Source: DATAAP01 sp041690495 (GTDB lineage Bacteria; Pseudomonadota; Alphaproteobacteria; CACIAM-22H2). Taken from it: 64,000 nt of DNA. Positions 32,403 through 42,343 of the stretch are shown in pieces. The notes beneath the pieces were generated by a model. The model was not told the DNA's origin. It worked only from the letters and a program-made list of their open reading frames with translations, and did not search any database. How positions within the stretch are numbered: the first letter of the stretch is position 1; each line of letters starts with the position of its first letter. A program made the position numbers and the translations under genes. The DNA is taken from assembly GCA_041690495.1 (NCBI GenBank), contig JAWLHE010000005.1, positions 322,134 to 386,133 of the forward strand, given 5' to 3'.

Positions 32403-33572
32403 ATGACAGCCCCGACTCCCGCCACTCTCGACATGATCCGGCGCCTGGTGGCGTTCGACACGACCAGCCGCGATTCCAACCTCGCCCTGATCGACTTCGT
32501 GCGCGACTACCTGAAGAAGCTGGGCATCGAATCCGAACTCGTCTTTGACGAAAGCGGAAAGAAGGCAAACCTGTTCGCGACGCTCGGCCCCGGCGACCGG
32601 CCGGGACTGATGCTCTCGGGCCATACCGACGTCGTTCCCGTCGACGGTCAGGAATGGACGACGAAGCCGTTCGAGGTCGTCCCGAAGGACGGGCGGCTCT
32701 ACGGCCGCGGCACGTGCGACATGAAGAGCTTCATCGCCGTCGTGCTGGCGCTCGCCCCGGAATTCACCAAGGCCAAGCTCAGGTTGCCGCTGCATTTCGC
32801 GTTCTCCTATGACGAGGAGGTCGGCTGCCTCGGCGTCCGCCGCCTCATCGCCGAACTCGGGAAGCGCAAGGTCCGGCCGTTCGCCTGCGTGGTGGGCGAA
32901 CCGACCGACATGAAGGTGATCCGCGCCCACAAGGGCAAGCTCAGCGTGCGCGCGCATGTGCACGGCTTCGAGTGCCATTCCTCGCTGGCGCCGAAGGGCG
33001 TCAATGCCGTCCAGTACGCGGCCGAGGCCATTTCGTATCTCACGCGCATGGCGCGCCGGATCGCCAAGGACGGGCCGTTCGACAACGAATATGACATTCC
33101 CCATACCACCGTGCATACCGGGGTGATCCAGGGCGGCACCGCGCTCAACATCGTGCCGAAGGACTGCTGGTTCGATTTCGAATTCCGGCACCTGCCTGCC
33201 GACGACCCGCAGGCCCTCTACGGCGAGGTGCGCCAGTTCGTGGAGAAGGAGCTCGAACCCGAGATGCGCCGCGTGCAGAAGGAAACCGGCTTCACCTGGC
33301 GCGAGCTGTCCAGCTTCCCCGGGCTTGAAACCAGTGAGGATGCGGAAGTGACGCAACTCGCGAAGGCCGCGTCGGGCGGAAACGCCACGGGCAAGGTCGC
33401 GTTCGGCACCGAGGCCGGGCTGTTCGACGCGGCCGGAATTCCGACCATCATCTGCGGTCCCGGAAGCATCGAGCAGGCGCACAAGCCCGACGAATTCGTC
33501 GCCATCGACCAGATCGCCCAGTGCGAGGCGTTCCTGCGCCGGCTCGTCGAGCGCGTCGCCGTCCATCCATGA
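32403..33572 (+). CDS. argE: Acetylornithine deacetylase (ArgE) family M20 hydrolase
   Basis: A zinc-dependent deacetylase of the M20 family, 389 residues, best matching ArgE, which converts N-acetylornithine to ornithine. Metal and catalytic motifs are LMLSGHTDVVPVDGQEW near residue 76, YGRGTCDMKSFIAVV near 103, SYDEEVGCLGVRRL near 139 and VVGEPTDMKVIRAHKG near 164. The dimerisation domain follows (GFECHSSLAPKGVNAVQYA near 190). Other alphaproteobacteria often make ornithine through ArgJ, so this copy may deacylate other amino acids. ATG at 32403; its stop overlaps the HAD-family gene start (ATGA). The gene symbol is a best match rather than a proven function. Confidence 0.85.
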   Translation: MTAPTPATLDMIRRLVAFDTTSRDSNLALIDFVRDYLKKLGIESELVFDESGKKANLFATLGPGDRPGLMLSGHTDVVPVDGQEWTTKPFEVVPKDGRLYGRGTCDMKSFIAVVLALAPEFTKAKLRLPLHFAFSYDEEVGCLGVRRLIAELGKRKVRPFACVVGEPTDMKVIRAHKGKLSVRAHVHGFECHSSLAPKGVNAVQYAAEAISYLTRMARRIAKDGPFDNEYDIPHTTVHTGVIQGGTALNIVPKDCWFDFEFRHLPADDPQALYGEVRQFVEKELEPEMRRVQKETGFTWRELSSFPGLETSEDAEVTQLAKAASGGNATGKVAFGTEAGLFDAAGIPTIICGPGSIEQAHKPDEFVAIDQIAQCEAFLRRLVERVAVHP

Positions 33573-34189
33573 CGGCAGCGCGCCTGGCGCCCACCACCGT
33601 TGTCTTCGATCTCGGCGGCGTTCTCGTCGACTGGAATCCCCGCCATCTCTATCGCGACCTGTTCGACGACGCGCAGGCGATGGAGGATTTCCTCGGGAAT
33701 GTCTGTACGCCGGCGTGGAACGAGTGTCAGGACGCCGGCCGCACCGTCGCCGAAGCCGAATCGGAGCTGCTCGATCGCCACCCGCGACACGAAAGCATGA
33801 TTCGCGCCTTCTACGGCCAGTTCGATCGCATGCTCGCGGGGCCGATCGCCGGCACGGTGGCCATCCTCGAGGAGCTGGACGCGCGCGGCACCCCGCTCTA
33901 CGCGCTCTCCAACTGGTCGGCCGAGACCTTCGTCCATGCGCGCCGGCGCTTTGCCTTCCTTGAGCGCTTCCGCGGCATCGTGATCTCGGGCGAGATCCGA
34001 CTGATCAAGCCCGACGCACGCATCTTTCGCCATCTCCTCGATACGCACGGGCTGACCGCCGGCGACTGCCTCTTCATCGACGATTCGGCGGCGAATGCGG
34101 CCGGCGCCAGAGCGGCCGGCCTGCACGCGGTCCAGTTCCGCGACCCCGACAGCCTGCGGGCCGAGCTGCGCGATCATGGCCTGTTGTAA
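33569..34189 (+). CDS. HAD-family hydrolase
   Basis: A 206-residue haloacid-dehalogenase-superfamily phosphatase/dehalogenase. The four motifs are TVVFDLGGVLVDWN near residue 10 (Asp nucleophile, with Gly-Gly in place of the usual second Asp), YALSNWSAETF near 110, IRLIKPDARIFRHLL near 145 and DCLFIDDSAANAAGA near 168. The ATG at 33569 overlaps the ArgE-like stop; the frame upstream is a shadow. The form is that of the YihX/epoxide-hydrolase-N-terminal-like HAD subgroup. It probably dephosphorylates a small metabolite; the substrate is unknown. Confidence 0.88.
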   Translation: MTAARLAPTTVVFDLGGVLVDWNPRHLYRDLFDDAQAMEDFLGNVCTPAWNECQDAGRTVAEAESELLDRHPRHESMIRAFYGQFDRMLAGPIAGTVAILEELDARGTPLYALSNWSAETFVHARRRFAFLERFRGIVISGEIRLIKPDARIFRHLLDTHGLTAGDCLFIDDSAANAAGARAAGLHAVQFRDPDSLRAELRDHGLL

Positions 34190-34212
34190 TTTCCGCGGCG
34201 GCAGGCCACACC

Positions 34213-35205
34213 GTGCCTCGCCGTATCCGCCATTGTGACGCCGGAGCCATCGCCTTGCCGTCCGACGACTACCCGATCGAACTGACCCCGCCCGATATCC
34301 TGCCCTACCGCGCCGGCAATACCGGAATCGAGTACGTTACGCGGTTCGAAAGCGGCGCGCCCGGGCCTCACGTGCTGGTCACGGCGCTCGTCCACGGCAA
34401 CGAGCTGTGCGGTGCCATCGCGCTCGACTTTCTCCTGCGCACGCAGATCCGGCCGCGGCAAGGAATTCTGACATTAGCCTTCTGCAATGTCGCGGCCTTC
34501 CACACCTTCGATCCCGCGCGGCCGGCCGCTTCGCGCTTTATCGACGAGGATTTCAATCGCGTCTGGTCTCCCGCGGTCCTCGACGGCCCGCGGCGCAGCG
34601 TGGAGCTCCTGCGCGCGCGCGAGCTACGCCCGGTCATCGACGCCGCGGATTTCCTGCTCGACATCCATTCGATGCAGCAACGCACCGCGCCGCTGATGCT
34701 GTGCGGACCGCTCGAGAAGGGCCGGCAATTCGCGCGCGATATCGGCTATCCCGAGATAGTGGTCAGCGACTCCGGTCACGCGGCCGGGCGCCGCATGCGC
34801 GACTACGGCAGCTTCGGCGACCCGGCCAGCCGGAAAAACGCCATCCTGGTCGAGTGCGGCCAGCATTGGGCGACGCCGAGTGCCGACGTTGCCAAGGAGA
34901 CCCTGCTGCGCTTTCTCGCTCATTTCCGCATGCTCGATGCCGCGGTCCTGACCGCGCACCTTCCGAAGCCCCCGCCGCCGCAGCGGCTTATCGAAGTCAC
35001 CGACGCGGTCACCATCCGCTCCGAGGATTTCCGCTTCGCCGACGACTACAGAGGGATGGAAGTCATCCCGAAGGGCGGCACGGAGATCGCGCGCGACGGC
35101 GACCGGCCGGTGCGCACACCGTACGACCAGTGCGTGCTGATCATGCCGTCGCGGCGCCTGAGCAAGGGGCAGACCGCGGTGCGCCTCGGCCGTTTCATCG
35201 ACTGA
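34213..35205 (+). CDS. Succinylglutamate desuccinylase/aspartoacylase family protein
   Basis: A zinc carboxypeptidase-like amidohydrolase of 330 residues. Metal ligands are in VTALVHGNELCGAIALD near residue 57 (His-x-x-Glu) and LLDIHSMQQRTAPL near 148 (His), with the substrate-binding DEDFNRVWSP near 111 and a glutamate in NAILVECGQHW near 213. The C-terminal ~90 residues are a beta domain (EDFRFADDYRGMEVIPKGGT). Family members deacylate N-acyl amino acids such as acetyl-aspartate or succinyl-glutamate. The GTG at 34213 is the frame start; no nearer ATG suits. It fits the amide-scavenging theme of this region. Confidence 0.85.
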   Translation: MPRRIRHCDAGAIALPSDDYPIELTPPDILPYRAGNTGIEYVTRFESGAPGPHVLVTALVHGNELCGAIALDFLLRTQIRPRQGILTLAFCNVAAFHTFDPARPAASRFIDEDFNRVWSPAVLDGPRRSVELLRARELRPVIDAADFLLDIHSMQQRTAPLMLCGPLEKGRQFARDIGYPEIVVSDSGHAAGRRMRDYGSFGDPASRKNAILVECGQHWATPSADVAKETLLRFLAHFRMLDAAVLTAHLPKPPPPQRLIEVTDAVTIRSEDFRFADDYRGMEVIPKGGTEIARDGDRPVRTPYDQCVLIMPSRRLSKGQTAVRLGRFID

Positions 35206-35214
35206 GCAGCGGCG

Positions 35215-36318
35215 ATGGCGCGAGACGAACCGGGCCTGGGGAGCGCCGCAGTCGTAGCGCCGCCGAGCTGGCGCAGCAAGGCGCTGGCGATTCTCCTTGC
35301 GCTTGCAATCGGCGGCGCAGGCGGGTTCATCTTCCAGATCCTAGGCCTGCCGCTGCCGTGGATGCTCGGCTCGATGACCTTCGTCACTGCGGTCACGGTG
35401 ATGGGGCTCAGGCCGCGCATCCCGAGTCAGTTCCGCGCGGTGATGATCGCGGTGCTGGGCATCATGCTCGGCAGCGCCTTCACGCCGGAGATCTTCGCGC
35501 GCATGGCCGAGTGGATTATCACCATGTCGGCCTTGGCCGTGTGGATGGTCCTGGCCGGCGTGACCGCGATCGTCTATTTCCGCAAGGTCGCCGGGTACGA
35601 TCCGGTGACGGCATTCTTCGCCGCGACGCCAGGCGGCCTCAACGAGATGGTGATCGTCGGCGGGGCGATGGGCGGTGACGAACGCACCATCTCGCTCACA
35701 CATGCCTCACGCATCATGCTCGTCGTCTTCACGATCCCGCTCTGGTACCGTTTCGGCGCCACCATCCCGCTGGCGCCGCGCCCGGAGATCGGCCTGCTCG
35801 ACGTGGCATGGCAGGACCTTGCCCTGCTCGCCCTGTGCGCGCCGGTCGGCGTGCTGGCCGCCCGCGCGGTGCGCATTCCGGCCGGCTTCCTGGTCGGGCC
35901 GATGATCCTCAGCGCGCTGGTGCATCTGACCGGCCTCACCGGCTCGAAGCCGCCCGACGCGCTGGTCGCATTCGCCCAGGTCGCGATCGGAGCGGCGATC
36001 GGCGCGCGCTTTACCGGCGTCACCGTCGGACGGCTGGCGCGCACGGCCGCCCACGCGATCATTTCCGCAATCTTCATGCTGGCGATGACCGTCCTGTTCG
36101 CGCTGGCCCTCGCACGCTGGAGCGGCTATCCGATCCCGGCCCTGGTCCTCGCTTTCGCCCCCGGGGGACTCGCGGAGATGAGCCTGGTCGCGCTGGCTCT
36201 GGGCGTCGATGCCGCGTTCGTCGCCAGTCACCACATCGCGCGCATCATCATGGTGGTGACCCTGGCGCCGCTCGTGTTCCACCTCTCCCGGCGCAAGGAC
36301 GAGCGTCGTGGCCCATGA
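35215..36318 (+). CDS. AbrB family integral membrane protein
   Basis: A 367-residue membrane protein with about ten helices, from the Gram-negative AbrB (AbrB_dup) family; not the transition-state regulator of the same name. The internal repeat is visible: LPWMLGSMTFVTAVTVMGLR near residue 46 matches GFLVGPMILSALVHLTGL near 223, and FAATPGGLNEMVIVGGAMGG near 137 matches AFAPGGLAEMSLVALALGVD near 313. Proteins of this type have been linked to ammonia monooxygenase-like annotation and to export, but the substrate is unknown. ATG at 35215 lies 9 bases after the previous stop, and its 3' end overlaps the TPR gene by 11 bases. Confidence 0.86.
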   Translation: MARDEPGLGSAAVVAPPSWRSKALAILLALAIGGAGGFIFQILGLPLPWMLGSMTFVTAVTVMGLRPRIPSQFRAVMIAVLGIMLGSAFTPEIFARMAEWIITMSALAVWMVLAGVTAIVYFRKVAGYDPVTAFFAATPGGLNEMVIVGGAMGGDERTISLTHASRIMLVVFTIPLWYRFGATIPLAPRPEIGLLDVAWQDLALLALCAPVGVLAARAVRIPAGFLVGPMILSALVHLTGLTGSKPPDALVAFAQVAIGAAIGARFTGVTVGRLARTAAHAIISAIFMLAMTVLFALALARWSGYPIPALVLAFAPGGLAEMSLVALALGVDAAFVASHHIARIIMVVTLAPLVFHLSRRKDERRGP

Positions 36319-38032
36319 TCCGCTTGCCGCAGCGGCACAGCTTGCACAGTCCGGCCGCCTCGACGAGGCGGCAAGGCTCTGCGAACGCGTGCTGTCGTTG
36401 CAGCCGATGCACGCACCGGCGCTCGGCCTTGCCGGCGTCATCGCGCTCCACCGTGGCGATGCGGCAGGCGCGCTCCGCCGCCTGTCGCTGGCGGTGACGA
36501 TCGCGCCGCGCAATCCCGGCCACCAGTTCAATCTCGGCGAGGCGCTGTCGGCGAACGGCCGCTTCCAGGACGCGATCGAGGCCTATCGCCGCGCCCTGAA
36601 GCTCGATACACGCAATGCGCGCGCGCATGCCGGCATCGCCTTCGCGTTGCAGGCACTGGGCGATTCCGTCGGCGCCCTTGCCGCCTTCTCGCGCGCGGCC
36701 GATCTCGACCGCAGAAGCCCGGATATTCAGACCAATCTGGGCGCCGCCCTGCAGCAGGCCGGCCGCACTGACGAGGCAATCGCGGTGCTTCGCCGTGCGG
36801 TATCGCTGGCGCGCGGCTCCGCCGATGCGCAGTTCAATCTCGGCACGGCGCTCGCGGCCAAGGGCGATCTCGACGGCGCGCGGCAGGCCTATGAAGCAGC
36901 CCTGCACGCGACTCCAACGCACGTCAGGGCGCTGAACAATCTCGGCCGCGTCTTCGAGGAGCTGGCCGATCGCGTCAGTGCTCTGCACCAATACACGCGT
37001 GCGACCGAGATCGCACCGGACTTCGCCGAGGCCTGGTACAACCGCGCCAACATGCTCAAGGAGCTGGGACAATATCGGGAAGCGATCGCGGGGTTCGATC
37101 GCGCCCTGCACCTCAAGCCCGACTATCCGGACGCGTTGAAGAACCGCGGCCTCGTATGCCTGACGCTCGGTGCCTTCCTGGCGGGCTGGCGCGACTACCG
37201 CGCGCGCGCGCTGCCGCCGGCCGACGCCGACGCGCCGGCCGAGCCGCTGCCCGCAGACCTGACCGACCAGCGCATCCTGCTCCTGCGCGAGCAGGGCGTG
37301 GGCGACGAGCTGTTCTTCCTTCGCTTTGCGCCGCGGCTCGCCGCCCGCGGCGCGCAGGTCTGCGCCGTCGTCGACCCGCGCCTCGCCGGAATGATCGAGC
37401 GGAGCGGCACCTTCGCCGGCGTGCTCAAACCCGGCGAGGCGTCCGGGGCATTCGACCGCCGCCTGTTCATGGCCGATCTGCCGTTCCTGCTCGGCCACGC
37501 CCACCCGGAGGATTGCCCGCGGGCGCTGCCGCTGGCGCCGACCACAGCATCATCGGCACGAATGCGCACCCGTCTCGAGGCTGCCGGCCCGGCGCCCTGG
37601 ATCGCCGTGACATGGCAGGCCGGCGTGCCGGGCAACATGCGGAAGGTGCCCCCCGCCCTGCTCGGCCGCTCCCTTGCGGGCAAGCCCGGCACCGTCGTGC
37701 TTGTGCAACGCAAGCCTGCGGCAGAAGACGTTGCGTCACTCACGGCGGCGCTCGGCCACCAGGCCGCCGATCTCACCGACGTCAATGACGACCTCGAGGA
37801 CATGCTGGCGCTGATGGCGCTCGCCGATTTCTATGTATCGGTCAGCAACACCAACGTCCATCTGCGCGCCTCGGCCGGACGGCCGACGCATGTGCTCGTC
37901 CCGCACCCGCCGGAGTGGCGCTGGCTCGCCGAGGGCCGCTCGCCGTGGTTCTCCGATTGCCCCACTTACCGCGAGGCACCGTCGCACGACTGGACCGACG
38001 CGCTCGCCCGGCTCGCGCGCGATCTCGGGTGA
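36308..38032 (+). CDS. TPR protein with C-terminal heptosyltransferase-like domain
   Basis: A 574-residue protein. Residues ~1-295 are about eight tetratricopeptide repeats (for example GHQFNLGEALSANGRFQDAI and AEAWYNRANMLKELGQYREA), a protein-interaction scaffold. Residues ~320-570 resemble the GT9/OGT-like glycosyltransferase half found behind TPRs in many alphaproteobacteria: LLREQGVGDELFFLRFAPRL near 328 and SVSNTNVHLRASAGRPTHVLVPHPPEWRWL near 512-541 (in parts). The usual nucleotide-sugar residues are only partly kept, so catalysis is doubtful. The GTG at 36308 overlaps the AbrB-type gene. No signal peptide is seen, so the protein should be cytoplasmic. Confidence 0.82.
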   Translation: MAHDPLAAAAQLAQSGRLDEAARLCERVLSLQPMHAPALGLAGVIALHRGDAAGALRRLSLAVTIAPRNPGHQFNLGEALSANGRFQDAIEAYRRALKLDTRNARAHAGIAFALQALGDSVGALAAFSRAADLDRRSPDIQTNLGAALQQAGRTDEAIAVLRRAVSLARGSADAQFNLGTALAAKGDLDGARQAYEAALHATPTHVRALNNLGRVFEELADRVSALHQYTRATEIAPDFAEAWYNRANMLKELGQYREAIAGFDRALHLKPDYPDALKNRGLVCLTLGAFLAGWRDYRARALPPADADAPAEPLPADLTDQRILLLREQGVGDELFFLRFAPRLAARGAQVCAVVDPRLAGMIERSGTFAGVLKPGEASGAFDRRLFMADLPFLLGHAHPEDCPRALPLAPTTASSARMRTRLEAAGPAPWIAVTWQAGVPGNMRKVPPALLGRSLAGKPGTVVLVQRKPAAEDVASLTAALGHQAADLTDVNDDLEDMLALMALADFYVSVSNTNVHLRASAGRPTHVLVPHPPEWRWLAEGRSPWFSDCPTYREAPSHDWTDALARLARDLG

Positions 38033-38087
38033 GTGCCGGAAGAACTGCTTGTCGGCCGACAAAAACCGACCCGACACTGCGCACCGA

Positions 38088-38105
38088 TATCTACAATTGT
38101 AGATA
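38088..38105. promoter_or_regulatory. Perfect 18-bp palindrome, BlaI/CopY-like operator
   Basis: TATCTACAATTGTAGATA reads the same on both strands. Its core TACA-N2-TGTA is the consensus of BlaI/MecI/CopY-type repressor sites. It lies 59 bases upstream of the membrane-protein gene at 38164. A second palindrome, TTGTCGGCCGACAA, lies at 38049-38062, just after the TPR gene. Confidence 0.5.
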
Positions 38106-38163
38106 GCAGCTTTTTGTTAAGGGCCGCGCCCGCACACTGAAGGGGGCGAACAGGGGCGGCGTG

Positions 38164-38922
38164 ATGTCCTGGAAGATCTATTGCGTTTTTTCGACGCTAT
38201 TGAGCTTGGTGTCGCTGATTCCGGCGGTGCGCGCCGGGTTCGAGACGCTCGACTTCATCCTCGCGGTCGCACTGATCATCCAGCAGATCGCCGTGTTCGG
38301 CTACGCATACCGCCGCGGCATCGCCACACCCACGGCGTGGCAGGCCCTGTTCCCGATCTTCGTCGCGACGCTAATCATATCGGTGGCCGCCGGCACCTCA
38401 CGCCTGATCGCGCAGGGACACCGGCCGCTGGCTGCCTTCCTGCTTGCGATGATCGTCGCTGCGATCTACGCCCCCAGCTACGTCGCCTCCTTCCGCTATG
38501 CCTTCAATCGCACGGGCATTCACGCCGAGCCGAGCTCGGCACCCGGCATACTGATCCAGTGGCTCGTCGCGCTGCTCGTCGGTGCCGGCGTCTATGTGGC
38601 GATGTTCGGCCTGTTCGGCATGGTGTGGAAGAGTTTCGGCGGCGACCCGGCAAGCGCCTACACGTCAGGCGTGACCTGGGCGGTCACGCTCGGCACCCTG
38701 GTGACCGCGCAGCTCGTTCCGTACGCGCACCGCAATTTCGGGGCCGTCCTCTTCTTCTCCCTGACGCTGCTGCTCGCGGCATCCGGGTTCCTCGCCGGAT
38801 GGCTCGAGAGCAGGCTCGGCCTCGCGAACTATCTGGACATAGCCGGCACCGTCGCGGGCGGCGCCTTTGCCTGGTTCGTAACGCGCTATGCCGCGGGAAA
38901 ATGGGCCGCGGCGCCGAACTGA
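38164..38922 (+). CDS. Uncharacterised multi-pass membrane protein
   Basis: A 252-residue protein with about seven hydrophobic segments (for example IYCVFSTLLSLVSLIPAV, TLDFILAVALIIQQIAVFGY, LIQWLVALLVGAGVYVAMFG and VLFFSLTLLLAASGFLAGW). No family signature is recognised. GTG at 38161 directly precedes the ATG at 38164 and either could start; GGGGCGG lies just upstream. It is a single gene with its own control region carrying a perfect palindrome, so its expression is probably conditional. Loops are short and lack conserved charged motifs, leaving transporter, sensor or envelope roles open. Confidence 0.72.
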   Translation: MSWKIYCVFSTLLSLVSLIPAVRAGFETLDFILAVALIIQQIAVFGYAYRRGIATPTAWQALFPIFVATLIISVAAGTSRLIAQGHRPLAAFLLAMIVAAIYAPSYVASFRYAFNRTGIHAEPSSAPGILIQWLVALLVGAGVYVAMFGLFGMVWKSFGGDPASAYTSGVTWAVTLGTLVTAQLVPYAHRNFGAVLFFSLTLLLAASGFLAGWLESRLGLANYLDIAGTVAGGAFAWFVTRYAAGKWAAAPN

Positions 38923-38973
38923 GCGGGTCCGGCCACCGACGCCCGGCATGAGGCGCCTGCCGCCGTCCCTGCC

Positions 38974-40209
38974 CTAGCCGCGATGGGCGTGGGCGAGGAC
39001 CGCGTGCAGCAGCACGTTGCAGCCCGCGGCCAAATCGTCGGGCTTTGCATTCTCGATCTCGTTGTGGCTGATGCCGTCTTCGCAGGGCACGAAGATCATT
39101 GCGGTCGGCGCCACCTTCGCCATGTACACCGCATCGTGGCCAGCGCCGCTGACGATGTCGCGGTGCGGGTAGCCGAACCGTTCCGCCCCGGCCCTGACTT
39201 CGGCGACCAGCTTCGGATCGAACGGCGTGGGCGGAAAATACCAGAAATCGGTGACGGCAAGCTCGAGGCCGATCGCCTCGGCGACCTCTCGGCAGGATGC
39301 CTTGAGATCCCGGTCCATGGCGCTCAGCGTCTCGTCGTCCGGATGGCGGAAGTCGACGGTGAAAAAGACCCTGCCGGGGATCGTGTTGCGCGAATTGGGC
39401 GAGACCTGGACATGGCCGACCGTGGCGCAGGCATTGGGCTGATGCCTGTGACCAATGCGGTTGACCGCGTCGATCATGCGTGCGGCCCCGACCAGCGCAT
39501 CCTTGCGGCGCGCCATCGGCGTCGGGCCGGCATGCGCCTCCTGCCCCGTCACCGTGATCTCGTACCAGCGCTGCCCCTGCGCGCCAGTGACGACGCCGAT
39601 CGTCTTCTTCTCGGCCTCGAGGATCGGACCCTGCTCGATATGCGCCTCAAAATAGGCGCCGACATTGCGCGGCTTCGCCGGCGCGTCGCCGGCATAGCCG
39701 ATGCGCCGTAGCTCGTCGCCGAACGCCTTGCCGTCAACGTCGCGCTTGTCCATCACCTCGTCGAGCGTGAACACGCCGGCATAGACACCGGAGCCCATCA
39801 TCGCCGGCGAGAAGCGCGAGCCCTCCTCGTTGGTCCAGACGACGATCTCGACCGGGGCATCGGTCTCGTGCCCGTGATCGTTGAGCGTGCGGACGACCTC
39901 GAGCCCGGCGAGCACGCCGAAGATGCCGTCGAACTTGCCGCCGGTCGGCTGGGTGTCGAGATGGCTGCCGGTCATGATCGCCGGCAGGTTCGGATCGCGA
40001 CCCGGCCGCCGCGCGACGATGTTGCCGACCTGGTCGATGGTGATCTCGCAGCCCGCCTCCCTGCACCAGCGGATGAACAGGTCGCGCCCCTGCTTGTCGA
40101 GATCGGTCAGAGTCAGCCGGCACACGCCGCCCTTCGGCGTGGCGCCGATCTTCGCCATTTCCATGAGGCTGTCCCACAGCCGGTCGGAATTAATCTGAAG
40201 GTTCTGCAT
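38974..40209 (-). CDS. M20 Zn-dependent hydrolase (allantoate/N-carbamoyl-L-amino-acid amidohydrolase type)
   Basis: A 411-residue hydrolase of the beta-ureidopropionase/allantoate amidohydrolase subgroup. Motifs are AIMTGSHLDTQPTGGKFDG near residue 77, VVWTNEEGSRFSPAMMGSG near 123, YFEAHIEQGPILEAEKKT near 187, PNSRNTIPGRVFFTVDFRHP near 274 and IVSGAGHDAVYMAKVAP near 355, covering the two-metal site. Substrates of relatives include allantoate, N-carbamoyl amino acids and beta-ureidopropionate. The gene follows importer 2 on the same strand, separated by a palindromic repeat element of ~100 bases, and may process what importer 2 brings in. ATG at 40209; no clear Shine-Dalgarno beyond GGAGAA. 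Confidence 0.9.
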   Translation of the reverse strand: MQNLQINSDRLWDSLMEMAKIGATPKGGVCRLTLTDLDKQGRDLFIRWCREAGCEITIDQVGNIVARRPGRDPNLPAIMTGSHLDTQPTGGKFDGIFGVLAGLEVVRTLNDHGHETDAPVEIVVWTNEEGSRFSPAMMGSGVYAGVFTLDEVMDKRDVDGKAFGDELRRIGYAGDAPAKPRNVGAYFEAHIEQGPILEAEKKTIGVVTGAQGQRWYEITVTGQEAHAGPTPMARRKDALVGAARMIDAVNRIGHRHQPNACATVGHVQVSPNSRNTIPGRVFFTVDFRHPDDETLSAMDRDLKASCREVAEAIGLELAVTDFWYFPPTPFDPKLVAEVRAGAERFGYPHRDIVSGAGHDAVYMAKVAPTAMIFVPCEDGISHNEIENAKPDDLAAGCNVLLHAVLAHAHRG

Positions 40210-40235
40210 TTCTCCTGCCTCTCCCTTCTCGCGTC

Positions 40236-40290
40236 ACCCGCGGTTTCGCCCCGCGGGTCCATGGATCCGCGGATCAGGTCCGCGGATGAC
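40236..40290. repeat. Intergenic palindromic repeat element, copy 3
   Basis: Two stems: ACCCGCGG-N7-CCGCGGGT (40236-40258) and ATCCGCGGA-N5-TCCGCGGAT (40265-40287), the whole bordered by GTCA and TGAC. The second stem matches copy 1 at 3479-3501 except at its ends and one loop base. It lies between importer 2 and the Zn-hydrolase gene. Confidence 0.6.
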
Positions 40291-40310
40291 GCAGAACAAA
40301 TAATGCCACC

Positions 40311-41305
40311 TCACGCCACCTTGCCGAACGCCGTGGTGTCAACTTCGCGCAAATGGCACGCGGCGAAATGACCGGGGCGCAGCTCGCGCATCGCCGGCTC
40401 CTCGACCCGGCAGCGGTCGAAAGCGTAGGGGCAGCGCGTATGGAAGCGGCAGCCGGACGGCGGATTGATCGGGCTCGGCACGTCGCCGGACAGGATTATC
40501 CGCTTCTTCTTCGCTTTCGGATCGGGCACCGGCACGGCCGAGAGCAGCGCCTCGGTATAGGGGTGCTGCGGACTGGCGAAGAGCGAGCGGCGGTCGGTCA
40601 GCTCGACGATCTTGCCGAGATACATGACGGCGATGCGGTGGCAGATATGCTCGACCACCGCGATGTCGTGGGCGATGAACAGGTAGGACAGACCGAACTC
40701 GCGCTGCAGGTCCATCAGCAGATTGATGACCTGGGCCTGCACCGAGACGTCGAGCGCCGAAACCGGCTCGTCGCAGACAATGAGCTTGGGATTGAGCGCG
40801 AGCGCGCGGGCGATGCCGATGCGCTGGCGCTGGCCGCCAGAGAATTCGTGCGGGTAGCGCGCCATCTGGTCCTCGCGCAGGCCCACCTTGCCGAACAGCG
40901 CGGCGACGCGCTCCTTCAGCGCGGCACCGCTGGCGATGCCGTAATTGATCAGCGGCTCGGCGACGATGGCGCCGGCCGAAAGCCGCGGGTTCAGCGACGA
41001 GTACGGGTCCTGAAACACGACCTGCAGGTCGCGGCGATACGCGCGCATCTCGCCGGGACCGAGCTTCTCGATTGCCTCGCCGCGCACGCGGATCGTGCCG
41101 GATGTCGGCTCGATCAGCTTGAGGATGCTCTTGCCGGCGGTCGACTTGCCGCAGCCGCTCTCGCCGACCAGGCCGAGCGTCTCGCCCTCGCCGATCGTGA
41201 ACGAGATGCCGTCGACCGCGTAGACATATCCGGCGATGCGCGAGAACAGCCCCTTGCGCACCGGATAGTGCTTGCGGAGGTCCTTCACCTCGAGCAGCGG
41301 TGCGG

Positions 41306-41309
<4 letters not shown>
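40311..41309 (-). CDS. Oligopeptide ABC transporter ATP-binding protein (OppF/DppF type), importer 2
   Basis: ATPase of the second Dpp/Opp importer, 332 residues. Walker A is GLVGESGCGKSTAG near residue 48, Q-loop VVFQDPYSSLNPRL near 101, signature EFSGGQRQRIGIARA near 156, Walker B LIVCDEPVSALDV near 176, and LFIAHDIAVVEH near 208. The C-terminal GCRFHTRCPYAFDRC is the oligopeptide-type Cys extension. Its start overlaps the DppD-type gene by four bases. Sequence is close to but distinct from the importer 1 ATPase, so the two systems are paralogous rather than a recent duplication. Confidence 0.9.
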
Positions 41310-42339
<1,030 letters not shown>

Positions 42340-42343
<4 letters not shown>

